A stretch of DNA of 64,000 nt from positions 230,682,643 through 230,746,642 of the forward strand of contig NC_057795.1 of assembly GCF_018294505.1 (NCBI RefSeq), given 5' to 3'. The stretch comes from Triticum aestivum. Lineage: Eukaryota; Streptophyta; Magnoliopsida; Poales; Poaceae. The notes beneath the pieces were generated by a model. That model did not search any database. It was not told the origin of the DNA and saw only the letters and a program-made list of their open reading frames with translations. Positions 35,111 to 45,402 of this stretch are shown here, piece by piece (the stretch's first letter is position 1; every line of letters begins with the position of its first letter). The position numbers and the translations under genes are program-made.

Positions 35111-38040
35111 GGTAGATGAGAAGGCTGGCAAGGTCGATAGAAGTATATTGGATACACATTATGTTAATGTGTACTTTACTAGTACCCCTAGTAGCACCAG
35201 GGTATAAGATACCGGTTCGGTTGCTAAGTGTTAGTAACTCGAAATAAAAGCTACGGAATAAACGGAGACTAGCTAAAGGTGAGTTGACAATATGTGTTGG
35301 AAGTGTTTCCAAGTTTGATGTGATCAAACATCGCACGCTCCCTCTACCATCAAGATTAGTATTAAACCTCAATTATTGTCATTTGGTGTTTGCGTTGAGC
35401 ATAGACATGATCGGATTATGTCTATCGCAATACGGTTTTTCATTTAAAGAAAATAATGGTTACTCTATTTATTTGAATAATACCTTCAATGGTCTTGCAC
35501 CTAAAGGAATGGTTTATTGAATCTCAATCGTAGTGATACACATTTTCATGCCAAAAGATATAAGATAGTAATGATAGTACCACTTACTTGTGGCACTTCC
35601 ATGTAAGTCATATTGGTATAAAACGCATGAAGAAGCTCCATGTTGATGGATCTTTGGACTCACTCATTTTTGAAAAGTTTGAGACATGCGAACCATGTCT
35701 ATTGGTGTATACACATGAAGAAACTCCATGCAGATGGATCATTTGGACTCACTTGATTTTGAATCACTTGAGATATGCAAATCTTACCACATGGGCAAGA
35801 TGACTGAAAAGCCTCATTTTCAGTAAGATGGAACAAGATAGCAACTTGTTGTAAGTAACACATTTTGATGTGTGCAGTCCAATGAGTGCTGAGGCATGCA
35901 GTGAATATCATTATGTTCTTACTTCACAGATGATTCGAGTAGATGTTGAGTATATTTATTTGATGAAACACAAGTCTGAATTATTGAATGGTTCAAGTAA
36001 TTTCAGAGTGAAGTTGAAGATCATTGTGACAAGAGGATAAAATGTCTATGATGTGATCATAGAGATGAGTATCTGAGTTATGAGCTTTGGCACACAATTA
36101 AGACATTGTGAAATTGTTTCACAATTAATACCGCCTGGAACACCATGGTGTGATGGTGTGTCCGAACATCATAGTCGCACCCTATTGAATATGGTGTGTA
36201 CCATGATGTCTCTTATCGAATTACCACTATCGTTCATGGGTTAGGCATTAGAGACAATCACACTCACTTTATAGGGCACCACGTAATTCCGCTGAGATGA
36301 CACCATTTGAACTATGGTTTGGAGAAACCTAAGTTGTCGTTTCTTAAAAGTTTGGGGATGCGACGATTATGTGAAAAAAATTCAGGTTGATAAGCTCGAA
36401 CCCAAAGCGGATAAAATACATCTTCATAGGACACCCAAACAGTTGGGTATACCTCCTAATTCAGATCCGAAAGCAATAGGGATTGTTTCTTCAATCGGGT
36501 CCTTTCTCGAGGAAAGGTTTCTCTCGAAAGAATTGAGTGGGAGGATGGTGGAGACTTGATGAGGTTATTGAACCGTCACTTCAACTAGTGTGTAGCAGGG
36601 CACAGGAAGTTGTTCCTGTGGCACCTACACCAATTGAAGTAGAAGCCTATGATAGTGATCATGAAGTTTTGGATCAAGTCACTACCGTACCTCATAGGGT
36701 GACAAGGATGTGTACTACTTCAGAGTGGTACAGTAATCCTGTCTTGAAGGTCATGTTGCTAGACAACAATGAACCTACGAGCTATGGAGAAGCGATGGTG
36801 GCCCATATTCCGACAAATGGTTAGAAGCCATGAAATCCGAGATAGGATCCATGTATCAGAACAAAGCATGGACTTTGGTGGACTTGCCTGATGATCGGCA
36901 AGCCATTGAGATAATGGATTCTTTAAGAAGAGGACGGACGTGGATGGTAATGTCACCATCTATGAAGCTTGACTTGTGGCGAAGAGTTTTTCACAAGTTC
37001 AAGGAGTTGACTACGATGAGATTTTCTCATCCGTAGCGATGCTTAAAGTCCGTCGAAATCATGTTAGAACAAGCTGCATTTATGAAATCTGGCAGATGGA
37101 TGTCAAAACGAGTTTCCTTACTAGTTTTCGTAAGGAAAGGTTGTATGCGATACAATCAGAAAGGTTTTGTCGATCCTAACGATGCTAAAAGGTATGCTAG
37201 CTCTAGCGATCCTTTTAAGGACTGGAGTAAGCATCTCGGAGTTGGAATATACACTTTGATAAGATGATCAAAGATTTTGGGTTCATACAAAGTTTATGAG
37301 AAACTTGTATTTCCAAAGAAGTGAGTGGGTTCGGATGAGTATATGTTGTTGACATATTGTTGATCAGAAATGATGTAGAATTTCTGGAAAGCATATAGGG
37401 TTATTTGAAAAGTGTTTTTCAATAGAAAACCTGGATTAAGCTGCTTGAACATTGAGCATCAAGATCTATGAGGATAGATCAAAAACCCGCTCAATAGTAC
37501 TTTCAAATGAGCACATACCTTGACATGATCTTGAAGGTGTTCAAGATGGATTAGTCAAAGAAGGAGTTCTTGCCTGAGTAGTAAGGTACGAAGTTAAGAC
37601 TTAAAGCTCGACCACGGCAGAAAAGAGAGAAAGGACGAAGGTCGTCCCCTATGCTTTAGACGTAGGCTCTACAGTATGCTATGCTAAGTACCGCACCTGA
37701 TGTGTGCCTTGCCACATGTCTGGCAAGAGGGTACAAAGGTGATCAAGGAGTAGATCACCAGATGGCGGTCAAAATTATCCTTAGAGGAATAAGGATATGT
37801 TTCTCGGTTATGGACGTGATAAAGAGTTCGACGTAAAGAGTTACATCGATGCAAGCTTTAACACCTATCCGAATGACTCTGAGTAGCAAACCGGATACAT
37901 ATAGTGGAGCAACCATTTGGAATAGATCCAAGTGGAGCATGGAAGCAGCATTTACAATATGACCTAGAGATTTGCAAAGTACATACGGATCTGAATATTG
38001 CAGACCCGTTGACTAAAACCTCTCTCACAAGCAAAACATG
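35111..38040 (+). pseudogene. pol: BARE pol remnant (protease, integrase, RT, RNase H order)
   Basis: Copia order, with integrase before RT. The pre-integrase zinc region lies near 35585-35800 and contains a local duplication. A degraded integrase core follows to about 36350. RT starts near 36760 (SYGEAMVAH, then WTLVDLPDDRQAIE at 36868-36909). The RT catalytic loop at 37342-37353 reads YVVD instead of YVDD. RNase H remnants run to about 38040 (ADP.TK-like end near 38000). Many stops and frameshifts. Non-functional. Confidence 0.8.
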
Positions 38041-38191
38041 ATCAAACCCCAGAACTCATTGAGTCTTAATCACATGATGATGTGAACTAGTTTAGTGACA
38101 CTAGTAAACTCTTTGGATGTTGGTCACATGGCGATGTGACCTGTGAGTGTTAATCACATGGCGATGTGAACTAGATTATTGACTCTAGTGC

Positions 38192-38201
38192 AAGTGGGAG
38201 A
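38192..38201 (+). other. BARE polypurine tract
   Basis: AAGTGGGAGA directly before the 3' LTR start at 38203; it primes plus-strand DNA synthesis in this family. Confidence 0.85.
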
Positions 38202-38202
38202 C

Positions 38203-39947
38203 TATTGGAAATATGCCCTAGAGGCAATAATAAATTAGTTATTATTATATTTCCTTGTTCATGATAATCGTTTATTACCCATGCTATAATTGTATTGATA
38301 GGAAACTCAGATACATGTGTGGGTACATAGACAACACCATGTCCCTAGTAAGCCTCTAGTTAACTAGCTCGTTGATCAACAGATGGTTACGGTTTCCTGA
38401 CCATGGACATTGGATGTCGTTGATAACGGGATCACATCATTAGAAGAATGATGTCATGGACAAGACCCAATCCTAAGCCTAGCACAAAGATCGTAGTTCG
38501 TCTGCTAAAGCTTTTCTAATGTCAAGTATCATTTCCTTAGATCATGAGATTGTGCAACTCCCGGATACCGTAGGAATGCTTTGGGTGTACCAAACGTCAC
38601 AACGTAATTGGGTGGCTATGAAGATACACTACGGGTATCTCCGAAAGTGTCTGTTGGGCTGGCACGAATCGAGACTGGGATTTGTCACTCCGTGTGACGG
38701 AGAGGTATCTCTGGGCCCACTCGGTAGGACATCATCATAATGTGCACAATGTGACCAAGGGGTTGATCACGGGATGATGTGTTACGGAACGAGTAAAGAG
38801 ACTTGCCGGTAACGAGATTGAACAAGGTATCAGCATACCGACGATCGAATCTCGGGCAAGTACAATACCACTAGACAAAGGGAATTGTATACGGGATCGA
38901 TTGAGTCCTTTATATCGTGGTTCATCCGATGAGATCATCGTGGAACTTGTGGGATCCAACATGGGTATCCAGATCCCGCTGTTGGTTATTGACCGGGAGA
39001 ACGTCTCGGTCATGTCTACATGTCTCCCGAACCCGTAGGGTCTACACACTTAAGGTTCGATGACACTAGGGTTATAAAGGAAGTTTGTATGTGGTTACCG
39101 AATGTTCCTAGGACTCCCGGATGAGATCCCGGACGTCACGAGGAGTTCCGGAATGGTCCGGAGGTAAAGATTTATATATGAGAAGTCCTATTTTGGCCAC
39201 CGGAAAATGTTCAGGATTTTTCGGTATTGTACCGGGAAGGTTCTAGAAGGTTCCGGAGTGGGGCCCACCTACATGGGGGGACCCACATGAACGTGGGTAG
39301 TTGGGGAAAGGCCCCACACCCCTGGTCAAGGCACACCAAGATCCCCCCTTAGAAGGAATAAGATCATATCCTGAAGGGATAAGATCAAGATCCCTAAAAA
39401 GGGGGATAACAATCGGTGGGGAAGGAAATGATGGGATTTCTTTCCTCCCAGCTTTGCCAACGCCCCAATGGACTTGGAGGGAAAGAAACCAGCCCCTCCA
39501 CCCCTATATATAGTGGGGAGGCGCATGGGAACTTTAGAAAAGTTCTGGCGCAGCCCTCCCCCTCTCCCAAGTCCTCCTCCTCTCCCGCGGTGCTTGGCGA
39601 AGCCCTGCAGGATTGCCACGCTCCTCCACCACCACCACGCCGTCGTGCTGCTGCTGGAAGGAGTCTTCCCAAACCTCTCCCTCTCTCCTTGCTGTATCAA
39701 GGCATGGGAGACGTCACCGGGCTGCATGTGTGTTGAACGCGGAGGTGCCGTCCGTTCGGCACTAGGATCTCCGGTGATTTGGATCACGACGAGTATGACT
39801 CCTTCAACCCCTTTCACTTGAATGCTTCCGCTTAGCAATCTACAAGGGTATGTAGATGCACTCTCCTTCCCCTTGTTGCTAGTTTCTCCATAGATGGATC
39901 TTGGTGACTCGTAGGAAAATTTTGAATTTCTGCTACGTTCACCAACA
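38203..39947 (+). repeat. 3' LTR of BARE/Angela element (1,745 bp)
   Basis: Starts TATTGG and ends CCAACA at 39947. TATA box at 39504-39513. It is followed by the second GGTAT TSD (39948-39952) and the rest of the interrupted chromovirus PBS. Confidence 0.95.
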
Positions 39948-40050
39948 GGTATCAGAGCACACGCTGAGTGTAGGACACGACCACTAAGATAAACCATAGG
40001 TCACTCTTCTCTACTCATTTTTGACTCCTCTTCCTTTTCCACTCTTTAGG

Positions 40051-40782
40051 ATGATGGAGAAGAAGAACAAGTTCGCGCAACCGGATGAGGATACACCTTT
40101 TGGACGCCACTTGAAGGAAGTCACTAGGTACTTGAACATTGGAATACCAAGTTTCACTGGGACGTACAACGCCACCTTACCAGAAGAGGAGCGCTGGATG
40201 ATTCAAGTACAAGTTCCAGGAAGGACGTTCTTGCCAACTTCTAAACCCATAGAATTTTCTTTCGATGCACCAACCTGGAGTCTAGGCAAGAGCATGGCAG
40301 CCCACATTACCATCGGACGCATTTGAGAAGTCTACAACAGGGAATCCAAGGACACTACCTATCAAATATGTGGGCGCCGAGATGAGCAATGGGAGATGAT
40401 CAGCACCAGGAAGGATAGATCCGTCGCATCTTTTATCCAGGAGCTAAACCAACACATTCGACGCCAGGAAAACCAGATGTGCTCCGACATGATGAGATTG
40501 AAGAAGGCAAAGAATAGGATCATCGAACTGGAGGAAGAACTCAAGTTCACACGCGATGGATATGAGGAGGAAATCAAGACACTACTGGAGAAGAACGAAC
40601 ACCTAGTTAATAAGATCGGGATATTCATGGGAGGACCAACACCGGGAGACGAAGAAAACGACCCCACTTGCCCGAACAACTACATCATCATCGACGACAC
40701 TGATTCTGATCCTAGTGATGATGACTATGCAGACGAAGCGGGAGCAGACAACATGGAATCTTCCACCGATCAAAATTTCTAG
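40051..40782 (+). pseudogene. Extra ORF upstream of gag (ORF0-like)
   Basis: An ATG at 40051 (MMEKKNKFAQPDEDTPFGRH) opens a 243-codon frame interrupted once by TGA at 40324-40326. The middle part is rich in charged heptad-like sequence (about 40460-40610, with RIIELEEELKF), suggesting a coiled coil. The C-terminus is acidic (DDTDSDPSDDDYAD). It lies between the split PBS and gag, in sense orientation. It resembles no gag or pol domain. Extra ORFs before gag are known in some plant gypsy elements such as RIRE2; homology to those is untested. Function unknown. Confidence 0.75.
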
Positions 40783-40978
40783 ATGACCACCATACAATAG
40801 TAGTATTTCCCCCATGTATCAAGTAGTAGTTGAGCACTTTTGCGATAGTTCTAGACCGTTGTATGCCCTTGCTTGATTGATTGAGTGAAATGATTGTGTT
40901 TGTCTCATGTGCATATGGGTAGTGCTTTCTCACTAGACCTTTTTCTCTATTCTAATCTCTTCCCTCTAAACCCATCAA

Positions 40979-41080
40979 ATGCCTCCGAGACGTGACACCG
41001 GTTTTGCTTTCCCACCAGAGCTCACCCAGTTGATCCAGGAGCAGAATGCTTTGATGCAATTTCTAGTTCAGAACCAGGGC

Positions 41081-41118
<38 letters not shown>

Positions 41119-42208
41119 CCCGCCACCAGTGGACAATCTAGCCTGTTTCCTAAGGTTACAGCCGCCGGTGTTCTCCAGTAGCACCGAGCCAATAGTTGCC
41201 GATGATTGGCTACGCCGTATCGGAAGGGAGTTGACCACCTCAGGGTGCACAGATGCGGAGAAGGTTCGTTTTGCTGCACACCAACTGGATGGACCTGCAG
41301 CAGCATGGTGGAAGAATTTCGCAGCCACCTATCCTATAGACGCTATCACATGGGCCCAGTTTCAGCAGGCCTTTCCTACTGCCCATGTTTCCACTGGAGC
41401 TATGTAGATGAAGAAGCGGGAGTTTCGCAACTTACGCCAGGGGAACCGTACTGTTGGCCAGTACGTGGATGATTTTAGCAAGTTATCACGCTATGCCCCT
41501 GATGATGTGGCCACAGATGCCGCGAAGCAGGAGAAGTTTATGGAAGGGTTGAATGATGAGATGAGCATGCAGTTGATGGTGGCAACCTTCAACAACTACC
41601 ACGAATTGGTAGATAAAGCTCTTATGATTGAAGGGAAGCAGCAGCAGATTGAGAGCCATAAGAGGAAGTATGGACAAGGGAAGTATAATACAGGAGCTCA
41701 GCAGAAGCCCCGCTTAACCCCGAATTCGGGAGGACTCGTTCATAACCATGGAGGTCATAACCACACTGGAGGAGGATCTCATAATAATCACAATGGCACT
41801 AAGAATGGAAATGGGAACGGAGCAAACAACAATCGCTCCAATCCAGCCACACCCGCCAAGAGAGACCTAAGTCAAGTTACCTGTTTTAAGTGCGGGAAGA
41901 TAGGGCATTATGCCAATGATTGCCCTAAAGGAAGGAATGGAAACGTAAACGGGAGCGCTGGAAAGAAGTCTAATCCATTCAACAAAGGACAAGTGAACCA
42001 CGTTAACGTGGAGGAGGTTGAAGAACAGCCGGACGCGGTAATAGGTAATTTTTTGGTTAAGTCATTTACCGCTCTTATTCTTTTTGATACTGGTGCATCA
42101 CATTCATACATATCAAGGGGCTTCGTGGATAAGCTTAAACTACCAACCCAAACCCTAAGGACCCCTCTTCTAGTGAGCTCGCCTGGAGCAGAGTATATGG
42201 CTAGCTGA
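40979..42208 (+). pseudogene. gag: Tekay-type gag-protease
   Basis: The ATG at 40979 gives MPPRRDTGFAFPPELTQLIQ, then an asparagine run encoded by AAC repeats (41082-41119). A capsid region with FAAHQLDGPAAAWW follows. TAG at 41405-41407 interrupts the frame, which resumes at 41408. A zinc knuckle CX2CX4HX4C (CFKCGKIGHYANDC) lies at about 41881-41922. An aspartic-protease motif DTGASHSY is at about 42088-42111. TGA at 42206-42208 ends the open stretch, but protease sequence continues in frame. Two stops make this copy defective. Confidence 0.88.
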
Positions 42209-45200
42209 TGGTGCAACCAGATACCCCTAACCATTGGGACACATGTTTTTCCGTCTGACCTAATTATCTTGGAGTCACAAGGATTGGATGTGATATTAGG
42301 TATGGACTAGATGTGAAAGTATGGAGGAAGTATTGGTTGTGCTAGTAAATCGATTTATCTCACCACCCCGGAGGGGAAAAGGATTAGGTACGTATCTATG
42401 CATGTTCCTAGGAGGACCCTAGTGAATGCCCTCACAGGAGTTGTGCAGGAGGAAGTGCCTGTAGTAAAGGATTACCCGGATGTTTTTCCAGAAGAGTTAC
42501 CAGGCATGCCACCGGATCGCGACATTGAGTTTTTGATAGAGCTATTGCCAGGTACAGGGCCAATATCCAAGAGACCCTATCGGATGCCCACAAATGATCT
42601 AGAGGAAATCAAGAAGCAGATTAAGGAGTTGTTGGAGAAAGGTTACATTCGAAGGAGTTCATCACCTTGGGGAGCTCTAGTACTCTTGGACGAGAAGAAG
42701 GATAAATCCCTGAGGATGGTTGTTGATTACCGAGCCTTGAATGAAGTAACAATTAAGAACAAGAATCCACTACCAATGATCAATGATCTGTTTGATCAAC
42801 TGCAAGGAGCTAAGGTCTTTTCAAAGGTCGATCTACGATCAGGATACCATCAGTTGAAGATCCGAGAGAAGGATATACCTAAGACAGCGTTGACCACCCG
42901 GTATGGATTATACGAGTATACGGTCATGTCGTTTGGACTGACAAACGCCCCTGCCTATTTCATGAGTATGATGAACAAAGTGTTCATGGAGTATTTGGAC
43001 AAATTCGTTGTGGTATTTATAGATGATATTATGGTATACTCGAAGAATGAAGAGGAGCACAAGGAGCATTTGCGATTAGTTCTCGAGAAACTCAGGGAAC
43101 ACCAGTTATACACCAAGTTCAGCAAGTGCGAATTTTGGTTGAAGGAGGTTGAATTCCTTGGGCATGTTATATCCGGAGAAGGTATAGCAGTGGACCCCAG
43201 CAAGGTTCAGTCGGTCACTGAATGGTTGGCACCCACTTCAGTTGGCGAGATCCGCATTTTCCTTGGACTCAAGGGATATTATCAGAGATTCATTGAGAAT
43301 TTTTCCAAGCTGGCAAAGCCAATGACTAAACTATTGAAGAAAGATACTAAGTTTAATTGGAGATAAGATTGTGAGGCAAGTTTCCAGGAGTTGAAGACAC
43401 ATTTGACTACAGCCCCAGTACTAACGTTGCCAGATATACATAAGGAGTTTCAAGTGTATTGCGACGCCTCACGCTTGGGACTGGGATGTGTGCTTATGCA
43501 GGACAGAAAAGTTGTTTCGTATGCCTCACGACTACTGAAGCCCCACAAGTTGAACTATGCCACCCATGATTTGGAGTTAGCAGCCGTAGTGCATGCATTA
43601 AAGACTTGGAGACATTACCTTATTGGGCCCGTTGTGATGTGTACACGGATCATAAGAGTTTGAAATATATCTTCACCCAAAAGGAGCTGAACCTTAGACA
43701 GAGGAAATGGTTGGAACTTATAAAGGATTATGATATGAAGTTACACTTTCATCCAAGGAAGGCCAATGTTGTAGCAGACGCTTTAAGCCGGAAGAGTTAT
43801 GCCAACATACTTCAAAGTAAGGGATTGCCAAGGGAATTAGCTGAGGATATCATGGAACTTCGGTTAGAGATTGTTCCACGAGGTTTCGTTGCAACAATGG
43901 AGGTTCAGTCGACCTTGCTAAACAAAATTCGAGAAGCTCAGAAGGAGGACAAAGAGATTGCTGAAATAGAGGAGAAGATGAGCGAAGGAAAGGCCAAAGG
44001 TTTTCGCGAGGATGAGCACGATACCTTATGGTTTGAGAACTGAGTTTATGTGCCCAATAACCCAGAGATCAGGAAGTTAATACTTCAGGAGGCTCATGAC
44101 TCACCATACTCGATACACCCCGGAAACACCAAGATGTACTTGGATTTAAAGGAACGTTTCTGGTGGACTGGGATGAAGAAGGATATCGCTGAGTATGTAG
44201 CCGTATGTGACGTATGTCAAAGGGTGAAGGCAGAGCATCAGAAGCCAACAGGACTATTACAACCTATGCCGATACCCGAATGGAAGTGGGATAAACTTGG
44301 CATGGACTTTATCACCGGACTACCCAGGACCAAGGCAGGATATGACTCAATATGGGTAGTAGTGGATCGCTTGACCAAAGTGGCTCATTTTATTCCGATG
44401 AAAACCACTTATACAAGTGCAAAGTTGGCCAAGATATATATGTCCAGGATCGTATGTTTGCATGGAGTTCCGAGGATCATCGTATCAGATAGAGGGATGC
44501 AGTTTACTTCAAAGTTTTGGCATCAGTTACACCAAACTTTGGGTAGAAGATTGGAGTTCAGTACAACATTCCACCCGCAGACAGATGGACAGACTGAGAG
44601 AGTCAACCAGATACTGGAAGATATCTTGAGAGCCTGTGCGCTAGACTATGGATCTAGTTGGGATGACAATTTGCCCTACGCAGAATTCTCATACAACAAT
44701 AGCTACCAAGCCAGTTTGAAGATGGCACCGTTCGAAGCTCTGTATGGACGCAGATGCAGAACACCGTTGATGTGGGATGAGGTAGGAGACCGACAGCTGT
44801 TTGGCCCAGACTTGATCAAAGAGTGTGAGGAGAAGGTTAAGTTGACTCGAGATAAACTGAAGATAGCTCAGTCCAGGCACAAAAGTTATGCAGACTCAAA
44901 ACACAAGGAGGTAACTTATGAAATTGGAGAAATAGAATATCTGCGAGTATCACCCTTGCGAGGAGTGAAACGTTTCGGAGTTAAAGGAAAATTAGCCCCG
45001 AGGTTTGTAGGACCATATCGTGTTTTGGAAAGGATGGGAGAAGTTGCCTACAAGCTGGAATTACTTGAAGGACTGTCAGGAGTTCACGATGTGTTCCATG
45101 TCTCACAGCTGAAGAAGTGTCATGCTGAGATGGCCGATATACCGTTAAGAGATACAGTACCCTTAGAGGCAATTCAGCTGGACAGTGATTTGACGTATGA

Positions 45201-45237
45201 GGAGAAACCAGTCAAGATTCTTGAGTTTGCCAGCTGA
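42209..45237 (+). pseudogene. pol: Tekay-type pol: RT, RNase H, integrase
   Basis: Continues the gag frame with stops at 42308-42310 and 42314-42316. RT then runs in one open stretch from 42398 to TAA 43364-43366, with [12 protein letters not shown] and an intact FIDD loop at 43016-43027. RNase H shows CDASRLGLG and [11 protein letters not shown]; a frameshift near 43625 follows HYLIG and the new frame resumes with [14 protein letters not shown] at 44041-44043 interrupts. Integrase (from 44044) has the HHCC region ending CDVCQRVKAEHQ, then the DDE residues in MDFITGLP, SDRGMQF and DGQTERVNQ. The open stretch ends at TGA 45235-45237, before the ATWERED module (about 45290-45320). All catalytic residues seen are intact, but the polyprotein is broken. 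Confidence 0.9.
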
Positions 45238-45387
45238 GTCACTCGCAGCAAGGTTATCAAATTTTGCAAAGTTCAGTGGAGCCACCATACCGAGGATGAA
45301 GCTACCTGGGAACGAGAGGATGATCTTCGCAAGGACCACCCGCACCTATTTTCTGACCAACCCGAATCTCGAGGGTGAGATTCATCT

Positions 45388-45402
45388 TAAGGGTGGTAGG
45401 TC
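45388..45402 (+). other. Tekay-type polypurine tract
   Basis: Purine-rich AAGGGTGGTAGG immediately before the 3' LTR start at 45403. Confidence 0.7.

Larger units (their letters stand above)
31329..39947 (+). mobile_element. BARE-1/WIS/Angela-type Ty1/copia retrotransposon
   Basis: Full-length element of 8,619 bp. LTRs are 31329-33072 and 38203-39947. The perfect 5-bp TSD is GGTAT. PBS is 33074-33086, polypurine tract 38192-38201. The LTR start ATTGGAAATATGCCCTAGAG is diagnostic of this Triticeae family, although its first two bases are TA here in both LTRs instead of TG. Gag and pol are recognisable but carry many stops and frameshifts. It is the innermost insertion of the nest. Confidence 0.95.
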
